Assembly (NCBI GenBank): GCA_045539515.1
Contig: JAZQFN010000034.1
Location: 1 to 31,458, forward strand
Direction: 5' to 3'
Length of the DNA stretch: 31,458 nucleotides
Source: RGIG8748 sp045539515
GTDB taxonomy: Bacteria > Bacillota > Clostridia > UMGS1810
Under the pieces are notes generated by a model, which saw nothing but the letters and a program-made list of their open reading frames with translations, was not told the origin of the DNA and did no database searches. A program made the position numbers and the translations under genes. Positions within the stretch are counted from its first letter, which is position 1. Every line of letters starts with the position of its first letter. Below, piece by piece: positions 5,756 through 12,835 of this stretch.

Positions 5756-6865
5756 ATGGATTTGTTAAAGGATTTGTTTTTCAATCTTGCCAACATTCAG
5801 TGGCAGATGGTTGTAATGTGGGCAATAGGTGCAATTCTCGTATATCTTGCTATAGCAAAGGATATGGAACCTACACTTCTTTTACCCATGGGCTTTGGTG
5901 CTATTTTGGTTAATCTTCCCTTGTCCGGTGCTGTAGGCCCCGAGGGTGCACTCTCTGTTCTTTTTGATGCAGGTATATCCAATGAGCTCTTTCCGCTTAT
6001 ACTCTTTATAGGTATAGGTGCTATGATTGACTTCGGACCACTTCTTTCAAATCCCAAGCTTATGATATTCGGTGCTGCAGCACAGTTTGGTATATTTATG
6101 ACCTTGAGCCTTGCAACACTTTTCGGTTTTGAATTAAACGATGCGGCTTCCATAGGAATTATCGGTGCGGCAGACGGTCCCACTTCCATAGTTGTTGCTC
6201 AAAAACTCAATTCCAACTATGTTGGTGCTATAATGGTTGCTGCATATTCCTATATGGCTCTTGTGCCAATTATTCAGCCGCCTGTAATAAAGCTTCTTAC
6301 CACTAAGAAGGAGAGAAGCATCCGCATGGCATACGAGGAAAAGCAGGTTTCCAAGCTTACAAAGATACTTTTCCCCATTGTTATTACAATGGTTGTAGGT
6401 CTGGTTTCACCCGAAAGCGTTTCTCTTATAGGTTTTCTTATGTTCGGTAATCTTATTCGCGAATGCGGTGTTTTAAACAGTCTTTCCGAAACAGCACAGA
6501 AGGTTCTTGCAAACCTTATCACCATATTCCTGGGTATTACCATTGCTACCAAGATGCACTACGCTGCGTTCCTTACAAAGGAAACACTTCTTATCATTGC
6601 GCTCGGACTTTTTGCATTTATATTCGATACCGCAGGCGGTGTGCTTTTTGCAAAGATTATTAATATCTTCAGCAAGAAGAAAATCAACCCCATGATAGGT
6701 GCTGCAGGTATATCTGCATTCCCCATGTCTGCCAGAGTAATTCATAAGATGGGTCTTAAGGAAGACCCCGGCAACTTCTTGCTTCCTCACACAATCGGTG
6801 TTAATGTGTCCGGTCAGATTGCATCTGTAATAGCAGGCGGACTTATACTTAATTTCTGTATGTAA
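5756..6865 (+). CDS. Na+-translocating decarboxylase beta subunit (OadB/MmdB/GcdB family)
   Basis: This is a 369-residue integral membrane protein of the beta-subunit family of Na+-pumping biotin decarboxylases, which couple decarboxylation of a carboxybiotin to Na+ export. About nine to eleven hydrophobic segments are present. The key motif IIGAADGPTSIV (aspartate at residue 140) corresponds to the essential Na+/proton-site aspartate of this family. AAYSYMALVPIIQPP and the C-terminal HTIGVNVSGQIASVIAGG, with the conserved Asn and Ser, are also intact, so the ion path looks functional. AGGAGG lies eight bases before the ATG. The only partner is the small gamma-like gene that follows. No carboxyltransferase, biotin carrier or decarboxylase gene is in the window. 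Which decarboxylase it would serve (oxaloacetate, methylmalonyl-CoA, glutaconyl-CoA or none) cannot be told. Confidence 0.9.
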   Translation: MDLLKDLFFNLANIQWQMVVMWAIGAILVYLAIAKDMEPTLLLPMGFGAILVNLPLSGAVGPEGALSVLFDAGISNELFPLILFIGIGAMIDFGPLLSNPKLMIFGAAAQFGIFMTLSLATLFGFELNDAASIGIIGAADGPTSIVVAQKLNSNYVGAIMVAAYSYMALVPIIQPPVIKLLTTKKERSIRMAYEEKQVSKLTKILFPIVITMVVGLVSPESVSLIGFLMFGNLIRECGVLNSLSETAQKVLANLITIFLGITIATKMHYAAFLTKETLLIIALGLFAFIFDTAGGVLFAKIINIFSKKKINPMIGAAGISAFPMSARVIHKMGLKEDPGNFLLPHTIGVNVSGQIASVIAGGLILNFCM

Positions 6866-6880
6866 AGGAGAATGTAATCT

Positions 6881-7051
6881 ATGAAAGCTTTTTTTGATAA
6901 TTTAGTTAAGAGTCTGGATGTAGAGGCATTTATAGACAGCCTTTCCTATATGGGTAAAGGAATGCTGGGCATCTTTATAATTACTGTTGTTATAATTCTT
7001 GCGGTTTATCTGATAAATAAAATAGGAAGTGCAGGTAATAATCAACAGTAA
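6881..7051 (+). CDS. Small membrane protein, decarboxylase gamma-like (OadG-like)
   Basis: This is a 56-residue reading frame starting MKAFFDNLVKSLDVEAF, then one membrane segment of about 22 hydrophobic residues (MLGIFIITVVIILAVYLI), then a short polar tail NKIGSAGNNQQ. It lies 15 bases after the beta subunit with AAAGGAG before the ATG, and a terminator follows at once. Position, size and one-span topology fit the gamma subunit that holds together Na+-translocating decarboxylases. The tail is very short, and the Zn-binding or linker region of OadG is missing. It is too short for many gene callers. The function is inferred mainly from context. Confidence 0.72.
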   Translation: MKAFFDNLVKSLDVEAFIDSLSYMGKGMLGIFIITVVIILAVYLINKIGSAGNNQQ

Positions 7052-7052
7052 T

Positions 7053-7085
7053 AAAAGCCACCGGCTGTAAACCGGTGGCTTTTTG
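7053..7085 (+). terminator. Bidirectional terminator between the decarboxylase and virion-like operons
   Basis: A 12-bp stem AAAAGCCACCGG/CCGGTGGCTTTT (7053-7064 with 7072-7083) has a seven-base loop, with T-rich sequence on both strands. It serves the plus-strand operon and the convergent minus-strand gene ending at 7091. Confidence 0.9.
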
Positions 7086-7090
7086 ATTTT

Positions 7091-8065
7091 TTAAAGTCCT
7101 AAAATTCTGTATAAATCTTCTTTAGTAAGATTTTCGTTTCCGAATATTCTTCTGGCGTATTCAAGTATATCGCTGTTTCCCACAGAGCCGTTATATGCCG
7201 GAGAACCCTGCTTTTGGGCATCAAGATTATATTCCCAGCGCCATTTTTCATCTTCCACGGAATCTCTTAATAAATCGTACAAAAAGTCGCTTTTGTCGTT
7301 ATTACGTTCATAATTCAAGGCAGTTTTTTCCTCGTTGGCAAGCATATCTCTTATGTCTTTATGCTGCTTGTAGTTGTAATCACGGTCTTCGCGCATTCCT
7401 TCGATATCATTGAGATACCTCAGATAATCTCTGTTTTCTCTGTTTTTAACCATATCGTAGGCATCTTTAAGACGGTTATAATCCGAAGTATATTTCTCCA
7501 TGTACCTGTCGTATGCGGCATTGTAAAGCTCCGGAATTTTTGCTGCCAGCTGAGAATTGTAGTAGTTTAATGCCTGACTTGCGGCACTCTGGGCATAACT
7601 GTTGGCAATACCGCCTGTTTTCAGGGCATTCTGAGCTAAAGCTCTGTCATAACCAAGGTTGCCCTGAGTTTCGTAAACCTTTTTGTATGCAAGGTATGCC
7701 GGGTCTTTTGTGTAATCATAGGTGAATTTGTCAGATGCTTTTTTCACTCGGTTATATAGCTTGTCAAGCTCGTCCTCATACAATGACTCATAATCGTAAA
7801 AATCATCATTGTCATAGCTGAAGGGGTGATATTCGCTGCCATCGTCACCGCCGGTATAGCTTCCGTATTTGGCACGTACAGCATTTGCTACATCATTTGC
7901 CTTGGTCATACCTTTTTTATCATTGGATTTTGCAGCGTTAATAAAATCCCTTTTTGCATCCGTAACCCTACTTAAAGCCTCATAGCTTAATGTTTTGTCG
8001 TAGTCCGAAAAATACATATCGCTGTTTTCTTCCATAAGTTTTTTCTTTTTTGCATATTCTGTCAT
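7091..8065 (-). CDS. Phage virion-like hypothetical protein (Tyr/Asp/Ala-rich, helical)
   Basis: This is a 324-residue soluble protein with no signal peptide or membrane segment. It is strongly helical and rich in Y, D, K and N. The central block FTYDYTKDPAYLAYKK, then GGIANSYAQSAASQALNYYN and IPELYNAAYDRYMEKYTSDYNRLKD, resembles a recurrent motif I recall from structural proteins of clostridial prophages (a Gly-Gly-x-Ala-x-Ser-Tyr-Ala patch, then IPELY). The C-terminus FGNENLTKEDLYRILGL resembles a short helical end motif. It is the last gene of a four-gene operon, 11 bases after the preceding stop, with AGGAGG before the ATG. The biochemical role is unknown, and assignment to a virion family is from memory of patterns, not a search. 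Confidence 0.6.
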   Translation of the reverse strand: MTEYAKKKKLMEENSDMYFSDYDKTLSYEALSRVTDAKRDFINAAKSNDKKGMTKANDVANAVRAKYGSYTGGDDGSEYHPFSYDNDDFYDYESLYEDELDKLYNRVKKASDKFTYDYTKDPAYLAYKKVYETQGNLGYDRALAQNALKTGGIANSYAQSAASQALNYYNSQLAAKIPELYNAAYDRYMEKYTSDYNRLKDAYDMVKNRENRDYLRYLNDIEGMREDRDYNYKQHKDIRDMLANEEKTALNYERNNDKSDFLYDLLRDSVEDEKWRWEYNLDAQKQGSPAYNGSVGNSDILEYARRIFGNENLTKEDLYRILGL

Positions 8066-8076
8066 ATTTGTCCTCC

Positions 8077-9864
8077 TTATTTATATATTCCGGTTTCTCT
8101 GAATCCTATTTCCATGGAGTTTAGCGAAAAATATCCATTTCCGCTGAATTTCAGAGTGTGATTTTTACTGCAAGATACAGGCAGCCTCAGCTTCATTACT
8201 CCATTTTCAATTTTTTGGTTTCCCGTGGCAAGTCTGTAGGTTTTGTGCTCATTTATCAGATAAAGCTCAAACCTTGCACCCTCTCCAAGACAATAGCGAA
8301 AGTAAACGCTGCATATGTGTTTGTCTGAAAATTCTTCATCGCCCAGACCGAAGGTAAAGTACCATTCCTTTGGAAGTGTTGCATTAATATCAAATATTTC
8401 TTTTGATGTTATACATTTAACACCTTCGGAAGTGTTTACAAGCTTCACTGTACCGGCACAGCTTTCGCGGAAATGCCATACTTTGCAAAGGGTGTCGTAT
8501 ACATACATACCTTCTTTGCCCTCCGAAACAGCAATTACATAGTAGAAACGGTCATCTCCCGAAGCGTGGGTGCACACAGAATCTTTTGTAAGTATATTCT
8601 TGCTTATTAGCCTTGGTACCGAGCCCGAATAGGCGTATATTCCGTCTTTGCCCCGGTAATACAGTGTTCCCGACACATTTACAAGGGTATCGGCACCACC
8701 TTCGCATACACCCGGAAAGTCTTTTCTGGAAAGGGTGAATTCTCTGGGCTCGTTGCCGTAAATCTTGTAAATACAGTCCTCCTTAAAGGCAATAATATTT
8801 CCGTTGTAGGATGTAATGGCGGTAAAGTTTCCGTCGCTTTCCACACCGGTTTCAAAGGACGAAGAGGGCAGAACTCCGTAACTGTCTGCGGTAAAGTCCT
8901 GCCACATGGAGCAATCGCCCAGTTTCGATGCGTGTATGGAGTCAGCTGTTACTCCCCACATACGGTTTCCTGAAGAACAGATATCCACAAAATTAGGAAT
9001 ACCTTTTTCCACGGTTATATTTAGTACAAATACTTCATTGTAGCCGCCGTGGTCAAGAGTTCCGTCTTCAAATTCCACTTCCGTATACTCGGTTATGGAG
9101 CCTGAGGGTGTGCTGTGGGTGGTTTTAACCAGATTTTTAATCTTAAGGGTTACACCGTTTGCCATTTTTTTCACGTAGGCTTTGAATGCATCATCCCTTT
9201 CTTCGTCAATGGGTTTAACCGTCATTTTTACCGTTACTATATCGCCTGTTTCAAAATCTTCACCGAGAGAAAAATTGTAGAACTGATACGTGGTGGAAGA
9301 AGGTCTGTATCCCTTGTGAAAGGAAATTATAGAATTTCCCGAAAGATATCCCGAGTACCAGGTGTTGTAGACCATGGGCATATTATCGTCGGTTTGGGAT
9401 TCTTTTTCAAATTTTGCCTGAGCAAGAGTTTTGGACATACTTTGGGACACACATCCCGGTTTCGCCGTGTCGGAGTTGGTGTTGTATATTACGTTGTCGG
9501 GTATGGCAAGTATCTGGTTTTTAATAAAAGCCAGCTTGCGAGGCTTTTGCACCTCTTCGGCGGTGGAATATTCACCGATGGGGGTTTGTGCGGCATTGTG
9601 GCAAAGATATATATTTCCGCTTTCTTCTCCGCTGTATTCTATGGTGTATAGCTTGTTGAAGTACCCGGCAGTAAGGGCTGTATTTGAAAAAGTTCTTTCC
9701 GAAGAAGGAGCTTTGGATGTGCACAACACCGGGTAGTTTTCGGATGAGGTGTTAAGACATTCTGTAAGCTCGCCAATATCGTGACGGTGATTTTTATTAA
9801 GTCCGCCAAAAGTGCTGATATTGTAAAGGGCGGTATTGTTTTTGCTTCTTAAAAAGGGAAACAT
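8077..9864 (-). CDS. Phage virion-like protein, beta-propeller-like (tail/stabilisation type)
   Basis: This is a 595-residue soluble protein without a signal peptide. The N-terminus ISTFGGLNKNHRHDIGEL, followed by ENYPVL, matches the pattern (FGG-N, few dozen residues, YP-L) of large structural proteins encoded in clostridial prophages. The middle has short repeated beta motifs, such as MWGVTADSIHASKLGD, ITSYNGNIIAFKEDCIYKIY, GTLYYRGKDGIYAYSG and GKEGMYVYDTLCKVWHFRE. These look like blades of a propeller, comparable to phage DNA-stabilisation or tail proteins. The C-terminal third looks like a beta-sandwich. Its ATG overlaps the previous stop as TGATG, so translation is coupled. The role here is unknown. 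Confidence 0.6.
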   Translation of the reverse strand: MFPFLRSKNNTALYNISTFGGLNKNHRHDIGELTECLNTSSENYPVLCTSKAPSSERTFSNTALTAGYFNKLYTIEYSGEESGNIYLCHNAAQTPIGEYSTAEEVQKPRKLAFIKNQILAIPDNVIYNTNSDTAKPGCVSQSMSKTLAQAKFEKESQTDDNMPMVYNTWYSGYLSGNSIISFHKGYRPSSTTYQFYNFSLGEDFETGDIVTVKMTVKPIDEERDDAFKAYVKKMANGVTLKIKNLVKTTHSTPSGSITEYTEVEFEDGTLDHGGYNEVFVLNITVEKGIPNFVDICSSGNRMWGVTADSIHASKLGDCSMWQDFTADSYGVLPSSSFETGVESDGNFTAITSYNGNIIAFKEDCIYKIYGNEPREFTLSRKDFPGVCEGGADTLVNVSGTLYYRGKDGIYAYSGSVPRLISKNILTKDSVCTHASGDDRFYYVIAVSEGKEGMYVYDTLCKVWHFRESCAGTVKLVNTSEGVKCITSKEIFDINATLPKEWYFTFGLGDEEFSDKHICSVYFRYCLGEGARFELYLINEHKTYRLATGNQKIENGVMKLRLPVSCSKNHTLKFSGNGYFSLNSMEIGFRETGIYK

Positions 9865-10217
9865 CAGCTATCACCCCTTTTCCTTTTTTGGGGAAGGTGT
9901 TCTCTTCTCCATTTCTTTTGCCAGCTTTCAAACAGGGTGTTGAATAAGGCAAGACTGTTGTTGTACATGGATATGTCCATATTTTTGAGATCCAGCATAT
10001 ATACCCCGTAATACGCATACATGTTTGCGTATTCATCACCGAGCGCAGTTTCGGAATCTGCGGTAAGGGGAGAGTACTTGGTGTCTGTTTCGCTGTACAT
10101 GGTCATATAGTCGATTATTATTTTCTCCAGAGTACATATCCAGGAAAGCTTTGTTTCTTCTGTGGCGGTATTGGGGCGAATATCGTCAATCAAAGTCAGT
10201 ATTTTTCTTACAGTCAT
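9864..10217 (-). CDS. Phage connector-like small helical protein
   Basis: This is a 117-residue all-helical protein starting MTVRKILTLIDDIRPNTATEE, then KLSWICTLEKIIIDY. The second half is ANMYAYYGVYMLDLKNMDIS, then MYNNSLALFNTLFESW. This order (short helix with I-PN, W-x(2-3)-LE, YxxY, D-x-N-x-x-x-YNNS-x(2)-LFN) resembles proteins found beside head-tail connector genes in clostridial prophages. The start ATG overlaps the upstream stop (ATGA at 10217-10214), and the end overlaps the next start (TGATG), so three proteins are translationally linked. The charged tail ends KKWRREHLPQKRKRGDS. Family identification is tentative. Confidence 0.62.
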   Translation of the reverse strand: MTVRKILTLIDDIRPNTATEETKLSWICTLEKIIIDYMTMYSETDTKYSPLTADSETALGDEYANMYAYYGVYMLDLKNMDISMYNNSLALFNTLFESWQKKWRREHLPQKRKRGDS

Positions 10218-10390
10218 ACCGCTACCTCCTCAAGCTTGGAAAGCTTTTCCTTGATAATCTCCAGAGTGGATTCCACAAGGGTCAGCTTTGCCTCTGTTTC
10301 CTCTTTAAGATCTTCCACATAGCCGAGAATTTCTTCCAGATTCTCTTCCGTAGATGAGCCTATTGAGGGGGGAAGACTTCTAAAGTTCAT
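10214..10390 (-). CDS. 58-residue coiled-coil protein, first gene of the virion-like operon
   Basis: This short frame begins MNFRSLPPSIGSSTEENLEE and continues as one amphipathic helix with regular hydrophobic spacing (ILGYVEDLKEETEAKL, then LVESTLEIIKEKLSKLEEV), which predicts a coiled coil. GGAGG lies nine bases before the ATG. The stop overlaps the next start as ATGA. Small N-F-x-x-LP proteins with a helical body occur just upstream of connector-like genes in clostridial prophages, which supports the reading of this operon as virion-like. It is too short for many gene callers. Confidence 0.7.
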   Translation of the reverse strand: MNFRSLPPSIGSSTEENLEEILGYVEDLKEETEAKLTLVESTLEIIKEKLSKLEEVAV

Positions 10391-10435
10391 AATGATTTAC
10401 CTCCTTTTTAAAAATATTAAGACATCTTCCCTTTA

Positions 10436-10504
10436 ATTATATTTCATTTGTACTACACATTTCGCCTACGATAGAAAGATTTTTATAAAACCGGCTTTAT
10501 AAAA
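10436..10504. promoter_or_regulatory. Intergenic control region with a 9-bp inverted repeat
   Basis: This lies between the divergent virion-like operon and the secreted-protein gene. TTTTATAAA (10481-10489) and TTTATAAAA (10496-10504) form a perfect inverted repeat around ACCGGC. On the minus strand a TATAAT (10441-10436) lies 45 bases before the operon's first ATG, but no convincing -35 precedes it. The promoter of the virion-like operon is therefore unresolved. Confidence 0.4.
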
Positions 10505-10515
10505 TGTAGTCGATG

Positions 10516-10544
10516 TTGACTTTGACTCTTCAGATTGGTATAAT
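10516..10544 (+). promoter_or_regulatory. Vegetative promoter of the secreted stalk-domain gene
   Basis: TTGACT (10516-10521), a 17-base spacer and TATAAT (10539-10544). A second TTGACT at 10522-10527 is too close to the -10 to be used. The leader is about 70 bases, and its ends can pair weakly (GTAAC with GTTAC). Confidence 0.78.
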
Positions 10545-10619
10545 TGATTACAGTAACAGGCAACTGTAAGCATTTTTTACAATCGGCACAGGTTACAAAA
10601 ACAGATAAGGAGCAAAGAA

Positions 10620-11552
10620 ATGAGAAAGATAATTTTTACAATATGTGTGGTTTTAACGATACTTACTTTGGGTGTTGCAGCTAATGCGCAAATTATATCG
10701 GATAAAGACATGGGCATTAATGTTGATGTTCCCGAAAATTGTGTTGTGGATTATTATAATGATTCCGTTTCAAAACAAATAATTCTCGGGATGGTTAAAG
10801 GAAACGGTAATGGCTGGCGTGTAGGAGCCGTTCTTTTGGCCATTAACAATGATGCGGCATATTTTGATGGTATGATTACCGATGAAGAGTTCCTTGGATT
10901 TTTGGAGGCTATGGTATCGACCGAGAACCTCACCGAAGAGCTGGAGGGTGATTCAAGTGCGTACTTTACCAAAAAAGATGTTTACACAATCGAAATCAAC
11001 GGCATAAGATACCAGGTGTTCGACGGAACATATGTAACTTCCGGTGAAGGCATAGTTACTGAAAATATGTATGTTACAGCCTACGCCTGGGCAAAAAACG
11101 GCAGGATATATTTTCTGGAATACTTCCGCTTTTCCGGTGAATCCGATAATTTCAGACCCGAGGAGTTTTTGGCAGGTATAGACTATGAACCCGGCACGAT
11201 TAAAATTATTGTAAACGGTAAAAGAATTTATCCCGATACAGCACCCGGCGCAATCGAAGGAAGAATCCTCGTACCTATAAGAGCGGTGGCTGAAGAAATG
11301 GGCTACAAGGTGGATTGGAATGCCGAAAAACAGCTTGTAACTCTTTTGCCCGGCAATTCCGGGGAAAATACGGTAGTGTTTGAACTTGGCCAAAAGGATT
11401 ACCTTGTAAACGGCGAAACCTATCAGCTTGATGTTCCTGCAGTTGCCATAAATGGCAGAACCTATATTCCTCTGCGAGCTGCAGCGGAGTCCATGGGTGC
11501 ATTGGTTTCCTGGGATGGCTCTGAGAATACAGCTATTATAAATCAAAAATAA
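10620..11552 (+). CDS. Secreted protein with copper-amine-oxidase N-domain-like stalk repeats
   Basis: This 310-residue exported protein has a signal peptide of about 23 residues (MRKIIFTICVVLTILTLGVA, cleaved near ANA-QI). Residues about 24-190 are an unrecognised mixed domain. Residues about 200-308 are the stalk domain related to the copper amine oxidase N-terminal domain (PF07833 type). It shows the hallmark IIVNGKRI, then GRILVPIRAVAEEMGYKVDW, and the second half DYLVNG, then GRTYIPLRAAAESMGALVSW. In Clostridia and Paenibacillus this domain is usually an extracellular module on cell-surface or secreted proteins and does not bind copper. AAGGAG lies before the ATG. The specific function is unknown. 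Confidence 0.85.
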   Translation: MRKIIFTICVVLTILTLGVAANAQIISDKDMGINVDVPENCVVDYYNDSVSKQIILGMVKGNGNGWRVGAVLLAINNDAAYFDGMITDEEFLGFLEAMVSTENLTEELEGDSSAYFTKKDVYTIEINGIRYQVFDGTYVTSGEGIVTENMYVTAYAWAKNGRIYFLEYFRFSGESDNFRPEEFLAGIDYEPGTIKIIVNGKRIYPDTAPGAIEGRILVPIRAVAEEMGYKVDWNAEKQLVTLLPGNSGENTVVFELGQKDYLVNGETYQLDVPAVAINGRTYIPLRAAAESMGALVSWDGSENTAIINQK

Positions 11553-11557
11553 CAATA

Positions 11558-11599
11558 AAAAACAGCCCGGATGTCAGATTCGACATTCGGGCTGTTTTT
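11558..11599 (+). terminator. Bidirectional terminator between the stalk-domain gene and ddl
   Basis: An 18-base arm (11558-11575, AAAAACAGCCCGGATGTC) pairs with 11582-11599 with a six-base loop and only a single mismatched position. A-run and T-run flanks allow termination of both convergent genes. Confidence 0.92.
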
Positions 11600-11607
11600 A
11601 CGTTAAA

Positions 11608-12813
11608 TTACATTTTGCTTCCTTTGCTTCCGCCAAAGGACATACCTTCAAGAACATTTGTGTCAAAAGCGTAAGAAATTTCGCTTTGTTCTCTTGCACG
11701 TTTGCGGGCAATGGTTATCATCTCGTCCAGAAGATTGGTGTATTTTACACCCAGAGGCTCCCAAAGGTAGAAGGAGAGGGAACCGGGTATAGTATTTATT
11801 TCGTTAAGGAAAATCTCGCCTGTCTTCATTTCTATCATAAAGTCTATACGTACAATGCCGTTGCACCCCAGACACTTAAATGCCTTTACAGCCATTTCGC
11901 GAATGGTTTCTCTTTGCTCGTCGGTTATGTCTGCGGGAATTTTTCTTTGAAGACTTGCCATTCCTTTTGAACCGGTTTTTGCGCCCTTTGCGCCTCCTTT
12001 TCTTCCGGAAGTGTACTTATCTTCGTAGCTCAGAATCTTGTCGGAATTAATGGGTTCTTCACATTCGCTGGCTTTTGCATCGTCTGTGTCCCCAAGAACG
12101 GAGCAGTTTATTTCCTTGAGGCTTTCCACAGCTCTCTCGGCAAGAATTTTGCCTGCAAAGTTAAATGCATTGGAAAGAGCCTCTTCCAGCTCGTCACGGT
12201 CGGAAGCTTTGCTTATGCCTACGCTGGAGCCAAGGTTTACGGGCTTTATTATAACAGGGTAGTCAATGGCCTCTTCAATGCTTTTTATTACTTCCTCGGG
12301 GTCGTCGTTGTAGTCCCTGGCAGTAAAGCATTTGCAGTCCAGTACGGGTATGCCGTTGTCCTTGAACACGGTTTTCATATAGTACTTATCCATACCTATT
12401 GCAGAAGCGGTAAGGTCACAGCCTACCAAAGGCAGGTTCATCATCCTGAGGTACCCGTGTAAGGTTCCGTCTTCGCAATTGGTGCCGTGTACAATGGGGA
12501 ATGCCATATCCACAAGAGTAATAATCTTCTTTTCAAAAAGCTTTGTTTCTGTTTTAACAAGGTATGTCTTGCCCTTTTCCACAGAGAAAGTAACCTTTTT
12601 GCTTTTTTTAATCAATTCCTTAACATTGGAAAATTCCTTTATATCTGTAAGGTATTCACTGTAATACATCTCATTTGTTTTGGTAATGTACACAGGTATT
12701 ACTTCATATTTGTCGCGGTTTAAGTAGCGCATTGCCTGAACGGCAGAAATTATTGATATTTCATGTTCAACGCTTTTTCCGCCAAAGAGTACGGCAAGTT
12801 TAATTTTGTTCAT
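11608..12813 (-). CDS. ddl: D-alanine--D-alanine ligase
   Basis: Ddl joins two D-alanines with ATP to supply the dipeptide that MurF adds to the peptidoglycan precursor. The N-terminal domain has FGGKSVEHEISIISA (residues 10-24). The ATP-grasp part shows YPVIIKPVNLGSSVGI, the omega-loop ILSYEDKY, and the Mg-binding GIVRIDFM and FLNEINTIPG (about 337-344). At 401 residues it is longer than the usual 300-370. Part of the excess is a Gly/Lys-rich insert (GRKGGAKGAKTGSKGM, about 270-285) right after the omega-loop, plus a tail ending FGGSKGSKM. The tyrosine in SYEDKY fits D-Ala rather than D-Lac specificity, as known for the family. It lies 22 bases after the MurF-type gene in the same operon. 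Confidence 0.95.
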   Translation of the reverse strand: MNKIKLAVLFGGKSVEHEISIISAVQAMRYLNRDKYEVIPVYITKTNEMYYSEYLTDIKEFSNVKELIKKSKKVTFSVEKGKTYLVKTETKLFEKKIITLVDMAFPIVHGTNCEDGTLHGYLRMMNLPLVGCDLTASAIGMDKYYMKTVFKDNGIPVLDCKCFTARDYNDDPEEVIKSIEEAIDYPVIIKPVNLGSSVGISKASDRDELEEALSNAFNFAGKILAERAVESLKEINCSVLGDTDDAKASECEEPINSDKILSYEDKYTSGRKGGAKGAKTGSKGMASLQRKIPADITDEQRETIREMAVKAFKCLGCNGIVRIDFMIEMKTGEIFLNEINTIPGSLSFYLWEPLGVKYTNLLDEMITIARKRAREQSEISYAFDTNVLEGMSFGGSKGSKM

Positions 12814-12835
12814 ATGATTTCAGTCCTTTTTAAAA

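Noticed and set aside
7091..10390. A complete prophage
   Set aside because: Only four virion-like genes are present. No terminase, portal, capsid, tail tape, lysis, integrase or attachment sites are seen, and both flanks are ordinary chromosomal genes with tight terminators.
10545..10619. A riboswitch in the leader of the stalk-domain protein gene
   Set aside because: Weak pairing (GTAAC with GTTAC) exists, but no known aptamer core is present and no terminator or hidden ribosome site follows.
11608..12813. A VanA/VanB-type D-Ala-D-Lac resistance ligase
   Set aside because: No vanH, vanX or two-component genes are nearby, the omega-loop has the tyrosine of D-Ala ligases, and the gene sits with a MurF-type ligase.
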